64,000 bases of DNA, taken from positions 26,857,999-26,921,998 of the forward strand of contig CM039508.1 of the NCBI GenBank assembly GCA_022432975.1, in the 5' to 3' direction. The notes beneath the pieces were generated by a model. The model was not told the origin of the DNA and made no database searches. It saw nothing but the letters and a program-made list of their open reading frames with translations. A program made the translations under genes and the position numbers. Origin of the DNA: Begonia masoniana (taxonomy: Eukaryota; Streptophyta; Magnoliopsida; Cucurbitales; Begoniaceae). This document shows, in pieces, positions 10,339 through 20,613 of this stretch (positions are counted from its first letter, which is position 1; each line of letters begins with the position of its first letter).

Positions 10339-13300
10339 TTTGGTATCAGAGACTAAGTGCGCTTGTTTGCACAACTCGGGTTCTGTTTTTTCCCCTGTTC
10401 TGTTGTTATGTTTTCTGCTGAGTGTCTTCTCGGCTTGTTATTGTTTTCTGTCAGCATGCATTTTTCTTGTCTGCATTTCTGTTTAGGTGAGTTAGCATGT
10501 TGTTCTCTGTTTCCAGAATGTGTCAAACATGTTAGTTTAAGAGTTTATGTTCACTGTTTAAAACTGTCGTGTCTTGTGTTCTGTTTTGATTTTTTTTTTG
10601 TGTCCAGTTTCTCGTTTCATGTTTCTGTTCTGTGTTGTTCTGTTTCTGGTTTTTCTTTCATTGTTTTGGTGACCTTTTCTTGATGTTACAGCCTCTGTTT
10701 AGATCTATTGCTCCATCTTTGTTGCTGTTTTTAGTGTCGACTGTTAGCATTTTGTTTGCTGTTTCTATTGTGTGATCTGTTTAGAAACTTCAAAATGTTT
10801 TCCTATTTTGTTCTTTTCTGTTTCCACCCATCAGCATGTTGTGTTTTCTATGTTTTGTGTTTTTCATTCTATGGAGTTATTGTTTCTGCCAAGTGATCAT
10901 TTCTGTTTCATCAACAGCATGTGTAGTTTTTGTTTTGGAATATTGTTTATCATGTGCGGTCCATGTTGTCGGTTTAGTTAATCTAGTGAAATCTGTTTTG
11001 TTTGGTCTAGTTCTAGAATGTTCTCATATGTGTTTTAACTCTTGTTTAATGCCCTTTGAATCTAATTGAGTCCTAGTGATGCCTTAATTTGAATTGAACT
11101 CTAGAATTAAAAGCATGAAAACTAACGTGTTAAAATTGAATTGAAAGATTCTGTTATAAGCATGTTAAGATTTTGTTTTGAATTCTTAATTGAATACATC
11201 ATTGTGTTTTGTGACTTTTTGGTTAATTGTGTGTTATGTTTTATTGTTCTTTTTCTATCTTTTTAGAAGCACGTTTAGATGTTTGTTGTTGTTGTTCAAA
11301 TTGCTAAGAGGTTTAGCAATTTTGAAGTTGACAATTGCTTTGCTTAAAAGGTACGTTCCTGTCCACTTTTAGTTTAAGTCTGTTGGGAGACTCTTCGGAA
11401 TTGTTGACCGAGAGCAAATTCTGTTTAGTGTTTATTGTTCTTTTTCTATCTTTTTAGAAGCACGTTTAGATGTTTGTTGTTGTTGTTCAAATTGCTAAGA
11501 GGTTTAGCAATTTTGAAGTTGACAATTGCTTTGCTTAAAAGGTACGTTCCTGTCCACTTTAGTTTAAGTTGTTGGAGACTCTTCGGAATTGTTGACCGAG
11601 AGCAAATTCTGTTTAGTGTTTTATTGTTCTTTTTCTATCTTTTTAGAAGCACGTTTAGATGTTTGTTGTTGTTGTTCAAATTGCTAAGAGGTTTAGCAAT
11701 TTTGAAGTTGACAATTGCTTTGCTTAAAAGGTACGTTCCTGTCCACTTTTAGTTTAAGTCTGTTGGGAGACTCTTCGGAATTGTTGACCGAGAGCAAATT
11801 CTGTTTAGTGTTTTATTGTTCTTTTTCTATCTTTTTAGAAGCACGTTTAGATGTTTGTTGTTGTTGTTCAAATTGCTAAGAGGTTTAGCAATTTTGAAGT
11901 TGACAATTGCTTTGCTTAAAAGGTACGTTCCTGTCCACTTTTAGTTTAAGTCTGTTGGGAGACTCTTCGGAATTGTTGACCGAGAGCAAATTCTGTTTAG
12001 TGTTTATTTTCTGTTGGGAGACTCTTCGGAACTGTTGACCGAGAGCAAATTGTGTTTTATGTTTGTCTGTGATTGAACTTGTTGTTCTTTGAAGTACATT
12101 GCTATGACAATTATCTGATATGATTTTTTCCATATTAACCTCATGTTTCTGATTAGCTAGCATGAATTAACCATGACCCGTATCAGTTTAAATTCTTAGA
12201 ATGTTTTCTTGAAAAGCATGTTCTAATTGTTGTGATTTTTGTTTGTGTTGTGTAATTGTTTGAATTTGCTGTTAATTTGGATTTCATTGCTGTGATATTA
12301 TCTGATATGATTTTTCCATATTAACCTCATGCTTCTGATTAGCAAGCATGAACTAACCATGGTCCGTATTGGTTTAATTTTCAGAATGTTATTCTTGAAA
12401 GGCATGTTCTATTTTCTTGTTTAAGTGATTGTCTTGTTGTTTTGTTTCTGTTTTTATAACCATATTTCGTTGTTTAGGTTGTGTTGGCAAAATTAATTTA
12501 CATAGAGAATGGATTTGAAAATGAATGCTAAAATTGAGTTCTCATGTTAGTTTATATTTGCTGAAATTATTGTGTTGTTTTGGTGTTTTCCAAATGTGTT
12601 TTAGTATGTGTTTTGTTTTGTTTAATCTTTTTACATGTTCCATGTTTAGGAGAGTTTGATGTGCTAATTTGTTGTCCAAATTGGCATTGTTTTGCTTAGA
12701 CTTTTCTAGGATGTTTAGATTAAAATTCTGGTTTAGAAATTTCTGGTTTTTCTAGTTTTAGTTCCTACTTTGGACTTGCATAATTCTTTGCTCACTATGA
12801 ATTTGGATTTGAAATTTTTACAGCATATGCAACATATTGTCAACTATTATATGTTCAAATGTCAGGTTATTTGGAGTTGAATTGGGCTAGTGTCTGTTTA
12901 TGATACTTTAGGTTGTTTAGAAATCTTTCTGGTTTTTGAGTTTTCAATTTCTTTTTTATGTCTTTAAAGCATCTAAAATATTATGTAAATGTTTTACCAT
13001 GCTTATTTGTGTTTTAAACTTGTTTAGGATTTTATTTGATGTCTCAAATTGAAATTAAGTTAAAGCATAAAACTATAACATGTGTAAATTGGATTGTAAA
13101 ATTCTGTTTTCATCCATGCTTAAGTTTTGTTTGATGATTGATGCATCTTGTGAGTCTATGATTTGTATAGTGTCCTTGATGTTAAGTTAAATTTAGAATG
13201 AAGAGCATGAATTAAAATTGCATGTTAAATAGAGCTTGGCAAATTCTATTTCACCATGTTTTTATAAATTCTGTTTTGAACTCTTGTTTGATTGCATCAA

Positions 13301-14341
13301 GTTAAGTGTCTTTTGTTTTGTTTAGGACTATGTTAACTTGAGGTCCGACCTTTTAACAAAAGCATGTCATATACTATCTTGTTAGTCACTTAGGATTCAC
13401 TTGTACGTCGAGTGATCTGTGTTTGTGGCCAAGAGCTTTCCTCTGTGGGCCGTTGGTATTGTCCAAGGTTTACCACTGGCCATTGGGCCCGACAGATCGC
13501 CGTGTGAGGCAGTCGCCTATAAAGGGTGTGGGATAGTGTGACGATTTCCACAAAAGTTCTAGAGGGTTGCCTAGACCCAATAGCTTATCATTGATATTAG
13601 TTGCAAGTTTATTTTCTTTGATTAACTTGCTTGATTTGTTGTGCTATTTGATTAAATGCTTAGGACCTATTTTAGATCTTGTCTTGTGCGTTATGTTTTG
13701 TGTTTGTTTTTGTTATTTGTGTTTGTTGTCTTGTTGTGAATATTTTTTGTAGGAATTCTTGGCTTCCTAGTCCATTCAAGACCACCGGCCAAGGTTTGAA
13801 TCATCTAACCCTTTGATTTCTTGGATTTAAGTATTTGTTAGATGGAATTTTTTTAAAGAAATTGATGATGCTTATTTTAGAGAACTTGTTTAATGATTTA
13901 TTTGTTTGATCAAATTTGGCATCCATATTTTGAATTGTGATTAAGGATAGAATTATATCATAGGATTGAAAATTTTATGATGAATTTTATTTGAGCTTAG
14001 TGACTTGCCTAGTTTGCTTGAATTGTGAAATATCCTTAGTTTACTCATTGGATCGAAAAAGATTGATTATTTCTTTGAGTTTATTTTGAATTGCTTGAAA
14101 TAGCATGTTCAAATTTTTGGACTTTACTTGAAGCATTGTGTTGGATATTAAGATTTCTACTCTATGCCATAATGCTTGTTTTATTTCCATTGTTATTATT
14201 TGTGGGTCAAGAAAGGACCTTAGTTTAAAAGGGGGACCAAATTGTTTGGATCCACTTGAGCGTTTGAACGCTAGGGTGTCATACATAGCATGAGCAAAGT
14301 TTTAAGATTTGAGGTCAAATCTTCAAATAACCCGGAGAGGA
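10339..14341 (+). other. Non-coding internal region of element F
   Basis: The stretch is strongly T-rich on the plus strand with no gag, protease or pol homology in any frame; the short open frames are leucine/phenylalanine-rich artefacts of T-rich DNA. It contains the PBS at its start, four units of a ~190-bp repeat (11241-12010), two related ~60-bp copies near 12110-12165 and 12295-12350, and a GC-richer block at about 13410-13560. The block includes GGGCCGTTGGTATTG and CCATTGGGCCCGAC. The GC-rich block may hold packaging or structural RNA signals, which is inference only. Confidence 0.75.
11241..12010 (+). repeat. Four tandem ~190-bp units inside element F
   Basis: Units start at 11241, 11432, 11621 and 11813 (spacings 191, 189 and 192) and are almost identical. 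Differences are mainly single-base indels in T runs. Each has TTAGAAGCACG, a GTTGTTGTTG run and GAGACTCTTCGGAATTG. A shortened partial copy follows at about 12009-12060. The near-identity implies recent amplification. Confidence 0.92.
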
Positions 14342-15355
14342 TGATGTGCCCCGAGGCCCGAGTCAAGTTGAGGTACGTCTTCTATCCATCTTTATGGCCT
14401 AATTTATTTGCTAATTTTGTAGGTGACAACCTATTGGTTTAAAGGGGGAATTTGTCTTCCCTTATCAAATATTGTAACCAAAGTTTCTATTATTTTTAGA
14501 AAGTTTTATCTTATTTTGTTGGCAAATAATTACCATATATTTTATGGCTTTAATTGCCAAGTTATTTTGATAAGACAAACATTAGTATTGTAGAAGGCAA
14601 TTGCTTAAAGGAGTTGACCAAAAGAATTGAGCAAAAGAAGTTCAAGAGGAGCTGCCACGTGGAGGTGTATCCAAATTGAAGAACAACTGCTAGACCAAAC
14701 CGGTTCACCCACCAACGGCTATAAACGGGCAAAACACAGAGCTCTCGTCTTCGACTTCCTCCTCCCGTCGACGTCGGAAAGCTTCTCTCCCCTCTTGTAT
14801 TTAAGCTTCATTTCATCTTTATAAATCGGTTAGCTATTGATGCATATTTTTGGAAATTGCAAAGGATTTTTCCTTCCCGTTCGGAGCGCTCTCAGCGAGC
14901 AAAAGAGAGAGTTTTTCTCTCGGTGCTTCATCGGCGCGTAGCGCCTGGATGAAGCTCCCGATTGCACCCCGAGCTTGTGGCTGCTAAGGGGTGTTCTTAG
15001 TCCTTCTCTTCCTCTTCCAAGCAATGGAAGCAACGAAGAAAAGGGGCTAACGCCATAGTGCCCTCCGCCGAGAATCCTTCGCTGGCAAAGATAGATTTCT
15101 GTCACCCGAAAACTACGAGTCGTTTCTGGGTTGGTTTCGGGTCTTCAATTCACTCCTCCATCATTTCCGCACCGTTCTGAGCAATACCCACTTCTCGGTA
15201 TGCGCCTCACGCCCTCCGTCTCATCTCCTCTGTTCATCTCCATTTTTTGCATATTTGAGTCTGTTTTGGGGTGTTCTTAGAGCACCGATCGTTGTTGTTA
15301 TTTTGAGTCTTCCGCATGCCATTTCTAACCCCATTTGTAGGCCCGTAGCCCATCA
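14342..15355 (+). repeat. 3' LTR of element F
   Basis: It begins TGATGTGCCCC right after the purine tract and ends CCCATCA, giving matched TGATG...CATCA termini. It is colinear with 9310-10338 with scattered substitutions and a short deletion near 14710. The copia protease frame of element H restarts at the next base. Confidence 0.88.
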
Positions 15356-16799
15356 TTACCCGAAGACCGCTGGCTCTTACGCACACACTGCTTACCCGAC
15401 CAACACTTACCCGAACTCTTTTCCCAATTTTGCTCAGGAGAATTCTCCCAGTCTCCTTCCTCTTCCCAATTCTCCTGCGTCTTCTCCTCCAACCTAGTTG
15501 ATGCTGGACTTGGGTGCTACTCATCATTTTACGCCAAATTCATGCATGCTTAACAATCCCCCTACAATAGATCCACTCATGTTTTGACGGTTGACGGTAA
15601 TTCTTTTCCTATTCTTAACTCTGGTTCTACTTTATTTCAAATTGTTGATCGTCCTCTTCTATTGCCGAATGTTTATCATACTCCACTCTTATCACATAAT
15701 CTCCTTATTATTCATCAGTTATGTCGTGACAATCCTTTGTTCATTGAATTTCACTCCGATTATTTTTTGATTAAGGATCGGAGTTCACGCCAGACCCTTC
15801 TTTGGGCCTACCTAAGTAATGGTCTTTACAAAATTCCATCTGCACCTCACGCATTATCAGTCTCCAGTCTCTTCCTCTTAGTTGTGGCACTTACGACTTG
15901 GCCATCTAACTCATGCTATTTTACATTCTGTTGAGTTTGTTTAATGTTCCTTTTGTTAAAACAATTTCATCAAAACTCTGTACTGCTTGTCAAATGAGCA
16001 AGAACCATCGCTTTCCTTTTTCACTTTCCACTTCTCATGCTTTGTCTCCTTTTGAACTTGTGCATATTGACGTTTGGGGTCCATCCCCTATTACCTCTAT
16101 CACTGGTGATCGTTATTTTCTGCTTTGTGTTGATGACTGTAGTCGGTTTATGTGGTTTTACTGTTTGAAACTCAAAAGTGACGTTCACCAAACTTTTTTG
16201 GATTTTCATAAACTTATTGAAAACCAATTTCGTTTCCCTATTAAAACTGTTCAATCTTACTAGGGTGGAGAATTCCAATCTTTAGTTTCTATTTTTAAAT
16301 CTCTTGACATACATCATCGCGTCTTGTGCCCTTACACCCCAAATCGAAATGGTCATGTAGAACAAAAAAAATCGACATGTTGTTGAAACAGGTTTAGCTC
16401 TTCTTTTTCACTCTTCTGTTCCTCAATCATTTTGGCCTTATGCCTTTAACACTGCAACTACTTTGATTAATTTTTTACCTACACAAGTTTTAAACAACAA
16501 ATCTCATTTTAAATGTCTTTTTCATTATGTACCTCCTTACTCATCACTCCATGTGTTTGGTTGTCTTTGTTTTCAGTTTCTTCATCCTTTCAACCAAAAT
16601 AAACTTCAGCCCCATTCTCTTCCTTGTGTTTTCTAAGGTTTCAGTTCTCATCACATGAGAACTTCATTTCCCTTCTCCTCTTGTACTCCAACTTTGTCAT
16701 CCTAATATTCTATGTTTATTTCTATTACATCCTTACCCCTTCCTCCATTAAACACCCACATAGCCACATCACCCAATCTCGATCCACCCAATCCCTCTC
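15356..16799 (+). pseudogene. pol: Copia protease and integrase of element H, broken
   Basis: It continues gag after element F. The protease core reads LMLDLGATHHFTP near 15500, with L in place of S/T in the D-S/T-G-A site. The integrase has the CTACQMSKNHRFPF zinc part, DVWGPSP with the first Asp, and PNRNGHVEQ with the Glu. The second catalytic Asp is replaced by Tyr followed by a stop (near 16258). A VFGCLCFQFLHPFNQNKL block follows. Reverse transcriptase and RNase H are absent because the element is cut at 16800 by the LTR of G. Several frameshifts are present. Confidence 0.85.
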
Positions 16800-17721
16800 T
16801 GATGCTTCAGAAGGCCATTACTCGATCCCAAACAAATGCTCAAGCTTTATCTAACCTATTCATTAACAAGTTTAATTCTTTTGCAGGTGATGATATTTTT
16901 GAAGACTTGGATTGAGAGCCTAGTACCAAAGACATGGAGCAACCGTTGCATATGCTCACTTGAGAATCAAGGTTGGAAGATCAAGAAGAGGGAATCTGTC
17001 TTCCCTAAAATCATATTGTAACAAAGCACTTTATTTTTATGCTTTTGGAAAACATTAGCCTTATTTGTATTTTGTTGGCAACCATTGGCCTTTTATTAAT
17101 TGCATGCATCATTAAGCATTAGGATTAGATTTATGCTAGGATATATGATCGTTTGGAGTTGGTTTAATTCACAATTGCATGGCTTGCATGCAAGGACCGT
17201 GTGGCTCAAAGAAAACTGCCCACTTGGGAGCCAAAATGGAGTGGTGACCATTACAACTTTTGGCAGATCGACTCGCTGCCAAATGAAGATGCTATGTTGG
17301 AGTTTCCCTTCTTGAAGAATGTCATGGATTGATGACATGGCAGCCCTTAGCCATTAGATCAAATAACACACATTCATCTCAGCCATCCAAGTGAGTTGAA
17401 GAAAAATTGTCCAAGGTTCGACCAAAGCCTCCAACAGCTCTTTTGGAGCATCCTTTTCAACCGAAACCTCCAGCCATCCTTATGTCTATATAATCATGGC
17501 TATTGGTATTTGTAAAAGGTTGTTGATGAATGAAATAACTGCTGTTCTGTTAAGGGAAACCAAGACTGTTTGAAAATCGAAGGTAAGCCTTGGTGTGTGC
17601 TCACTCAGGAGGAGTTGCGCCTCCATTACCTCCAAGCTCAAGGTTGCTTGAAGGTTCTTATTTTCCATCATTCTCTCCACTCTATCAAGAGTTAAAAACC
17701 AGAAGAAGATGGCCAACTGTT
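16800..17721 (+). repeat. 5' LTR of element G, first part
   Basis: It starts TGATGCTTC inside the copia integrase frame. Its first ~120 bp align with the LTR starts of A and E: AITRSQ-like reading frame, TTTTGCAG|GTGATG, then GAGGGAATCTGTCTTCCC. It is interrupted at 17722 by element A; a plausible continuation is 39351-39658, followed by a PBS and a G-type gag. The joined LTR would be about 1.23 kb. No complete second LTR of G is in the window, so the join is inferred from order and orientation. Confidence 0.65.
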
Positions 17722-18593
17722 TGATGGGTAACGACCTGAAAATGAGCGAGTTATCACCCAAAGAGTAAGGGTTGCTCACTGGAAGCAATGGAGGTTCTCT
17801 CCGATCGATTTAAGCAAACCGATACTTACCTTGAGCACCAACCCTTGGTGGGATTTCCAATGGCACCAACCATTGGAAGAAGACTTTCTTTAGACAGTAG
17901 TCTAAATGAAATACCTCAATTGTATTAAGTTTGGCAAAAGGCCCAGAAAATGGCCTAGAGTATTGCTTAAATAGAGTTTGGGGGAGAGATGGGGGGGGGG
18001 GGGGGGGGTAGCTAGGTTTACAAAATTAAATATGAGCCATTGGATGAAAAAGGATGATGGGTGGCCAAGATCGATTGTGCTTCTTCTCCCTTGTGCCATG
18101 TCATCGATCCATGTCTCCACTAGCAAGTGTCTTTTGATGCCAAGTCATGCTTCTCCAAGCCCAAAGCAATTGGGCCTCTCCAAGTTCCATCTTCAAGCTT
18201 TGTCTTCCATTGAGTTGGGCCTCTCCCATCAAGATGTCTTACTTGAAACTGAATTCTACCCATATAAGCTTAAGGCCAAAATGGTCTTTCTCAAAGAAAC
18301 ATAAAAGCAATGACAAATAAAAAAAAATTACAGAATTTGTCTCCGGGAAGACAAATACCCGCTTCTGATGCTCCACTGGTGCTCAAGTGTAACCTTCATC
18401 CCGAGCATCCCAAAAAATAGTATGAAGAGGTTTGTCCATGTCTCATTTGCTAGGTGTCCACTTCAAGTCACCAAAGGGTCCATCACCTGCAAAATAAATA
18501 AATTCATTAGTACAAAAGTTATACGTGTCATGGGCCTCGGTTATGGGCTGAGTTTTGGTTTGAGACCTAGTAATGGGCCTATGGGGCACATCA
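17722..18593 (-). repeat. 3' LTR of element A (872 bp)
   Basis: On the minus strand it starts TGATGTGCCCC right after the purine-rich GTCGGGGAGAA and ends TTACCCATCA. It matches 38190-39350 except for a deletion of about 320 bp near its minus-strand end and an expanded run of G. The integrase reading frame runs across the LTR edge as GENDVPHRPITRSQTK, a feature of CRM-type elements. Confidence 0.85.
17991..18008 (+). repeat. Run of 18 G residues
   Basis: An uninterrupted G18 tract lies in the 3' LTR of A. The same place in the 5' LTR (near 38775) has only seven G. It could be a real homopolymer expansion or an assembly/sequencing artefact. Confidence 0.9.
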
Positions 18594-18856
18594 TTCTCCC
18601 CGACTAATTTAGGATTTGTCCTCAATTCCTTTTCTTGAGCCTCTTAATGTGATGACCTGAATATGTACGACTGCGGGGCAAAGCTCGGGTTGCGGGGCAA
18701 ACCGCGGGACCTAAGCCGAGTGTAGGCGAATCCCGGACTCGAGTATAGGCGAATCCCGGGTCGTAAAGAGGGGGTTGTCACAATCCCACATCGCTTGGAG
18801 AAGTACATAGAAATGAAACATATGTAAAAGATCCCTCCCAACATAGTAAGACGCGT

Positions 18857-18962
18857 TTTGGAGCATGATTGGCAACGGATCCCATAAGAACTCCGAAGTT
18901 AAAAGTGCTTCGGCGAGAGCAATTCCAGGTTGGGTGACCTTCTAGGAAGTTCTCGCCAAACA
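18857..18962 (+). other. 5S rRNA-derived segment, first Cassandra LTR
   Basis: The order CGGATCCCATAAGAACTCCG, AAGTTAAAAGTGCTTCGGCG and TTGGGTGACCTTCTAGGAAG follows plant 5S rRNA from about position 40 to its 3' part, including the internal A-box and C-box regions. It has many substitutions and no matching 5' end. It is not a functional 5S gene. Confidence 0.88.
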
Positions 18963-19315
18963 AAGCCGTGAGGGGAGGATATTGGGCTACGGCCCAATCC
19001 TTAGAGCGGACAATATCTTGTTGGGATAAGGGGTCGTTACAAATGGTATCAGAGTCTGTACCCAACCAGAAATGTGGCCAACGAGGACGTTGGGCCCCCG
19101 AGGGGGGGTGATTGTGATGACCCGAATGTGAACGTATGTGTACAACTGCGGGGCAAACCTCGGGACCTAAGCCTAGTGTAGGCGAATCTCGGACTCGAGT
19201 ATAGGCGAATCCCGGGTCGTAAAGAGGGGGTTGTCACAATCCCACATCGCTTGGGGAAGTACATAGAAATGAAACATATGTAAGAGATCCCTCACAACAT
19301 AGCAAGACGCGTTTT

Positions 19316-19421
19316 GGAGCATGATTGGCAACGTATCCCATAAGAACTCCGAAGTTAAAAGTGCTTCGGCGAGAGCAATTCCAGGTTGGGTGACCTTCTG
19401 GGAAGTTCTCGCCAAACAAAG
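19316..19421 (+). other. 5S rRNA-derived segment, second Cassandra LTR
   Basis: This is the same 5S-like block as in the first LTR, with ACGTATCCCATAAGAACTCC and GGGTGACCTTCTGGGAAG. The C-box region here is slightly closer to genuine 5S rRNA (CTGGGAAG, not CTAGGAAG). Confidence 0.88.
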
Positions 19422-19502
19422 CCGTGAGGGTAGGATATTGGGCTACGACCCAATCCCTAGAGCGGAAAATATCTTGCTGGGATAAGGGGTCGTTACACTT
19501 AA

Positions 19503-20368
19503 TCCCTCATTCCTTCTCCAATTATGTAGGGTGATAGGTCTTGGACGTTGAAAGTCGTCGAGATTCCAAAGTCCCCGGGCAATTCTAGTTTGTAGGCATT
19601 ATTATTGATGCGTTCCAACACCTTGAAAGGTCCTTCGGCTCTAGGTAGCAACTTTGATTTCCTTTTGTCCGGAAATCTTTCCTTGCGAAGATGTATCCTT
19701 ACTAAATCCCCTACATTAAAAATGTTTTCTTTTCACCCTTTGTTGGCTTGCCGGGCATAAGACTCATTTTTCTTTTTTATTGTCTTACTCACCTGCTCAT
19801 GTAGATTCTTAATTTGCTCGGCCTTCTCTATACCCAATGGGCTCTCTCATTGGTATAGGTACGAGATCCAAGGGTGTGAAGGGGTTATATCCAAAAACGA
19901 CTTCAAAAGGTGTCCGCTGAGTAGTCGAATGAACGCTCCGGTTGTATGTGAGGTAAGAGGGCGTCCCAATTACTTAATTTCTTTCCAACCGCGGTTCGTA
20001 AAAGGGTACCTAGAAAGCGGTTGACTACTTCCGTTTGCCCATCCGTTTGTAGATGAAAGGACGTGCTATAACATAATTTTGTCCCCATCCTTTTCCATAA
20101 TGTCTTCCAAAATGTACTTAGGAATTTGGTGTCGCAATCTGACACTATAGAATGAGGTATACCGTAATGACAAACGATTTCTTGGAAGAAGATGTCAGCA
20201 ATATGGGTTGAGTCATCAGTTTTGGCACATGCAATGAAGTGCGCCATCATTGAAAAATGATCCACGACTACTAATATAGAATCTTTACCCCGTGCAGTTC
20301 GTGATAGTCCTAAAACAAAATCCATACTTATCTCAACCCACGGTTTATTTGGTACCGGTAAAGGTAGG
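19503..20368 (-). pseudogene. pol: Integrase core and C-terminus of element A, broken
   Basis: It reads on the minus strand from the junction with solo LTR K. It has [19 protein letters not shown] (first Asp), [16 protein letters not shown] (second Asp) and [14 protein letters not shown] (Glu), so the D-D-E residues are all kept. The frame stops near 19903, then continues with stops through [18 protein letters not shown] and FNVQDLSPY, the usual chromovirus integrase end. It joins 18594-18642 (GSRKGIEDKS and the purine tract) across the Cassandra insertion. The 5' half of integrase lies beyond K at 23812. Confidence 0.87.
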
Positions 20369-20613
20369 TATAATGTAACACCCGACATTTCGGCCAGGTG
20401 ATTTTCTGACCATTTTCATTGTCACCCTTTTATTTAACCTTTATGATTTAAATTTAATGTTAAGACAAATTTATTACAAGTTGAGTAAAACTAGGTTGGG
20501 TGGCAGTTTTGTAATTAAAATTGATGGATTGAGTATAAATAGGAAATGGAAACCTTAAACCTCATTTATTACCACTGTAGCTGACATTCCCTGTAACACC
20601 CCTAATTACGGTA

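Larger units (their letters stand above)
9310..15355 (+). mobile_element. Element F: non-coding LARD-like LTR retrotransposon
   Basis: Two direct LTRs of about 1.02 kb flank a 4.0-kb internal region with no recognisable retroviral domain. A PBS (TGGTATCAGAGAC, 10341-10353) follows the first LTR, and a purine tract CCGGAGAGGA precedes the second. It is inserted in the copia element between gag and protease. Flanks TTACT (9305-9309) and TTACC (15356-15360) are a one-mismatch target-site duplication. It must rely on proteins of another element; its LTR start TGATGTGCC is like that of CRM-like element A. Confidence 0.85.
18648..19497 (+). mobile_element. Cassandra-type TRIM with 5S rRNA-derived LTRs
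   Basis: Two direct repeats (18648-19041, 394 bp; 19113-19497, 385 bp) begin TGTGATGACC and end GTCGTTACA. Between them is only 71 bp, holding a PBS (TGGTATCAGAG at 19044) and a purine tract (CCCGAGGGGGGGTGAT ending 19112). Both LTRs contain about 100 bp resembling the 3' part of plant 5S rRNA. Exact 5-bp duplications CTTAA (18643-18647 and 19498-19502) flank it. It has no coding capacity. Established knowledge: Cassandra elements carry a 5S-like pol III promoter region. It interrupts the end of element A integrase. Confidence 0.95.

Noticed and set aside
10238..11069. Short frames encoding hydrophobic, Cys/Phe/Leu-rich peptides resembling membrane proteins
   Set aside because: T-rich DNA always gives such frames; they are in the non-coding internal part of element F with no conserved start or domain.
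18857..19421. Functional 5S rRNA genes
   Set aside because: Only the 3' part of 5S is present, with many changes, inside the LTRs of a Cassandra TRIM.
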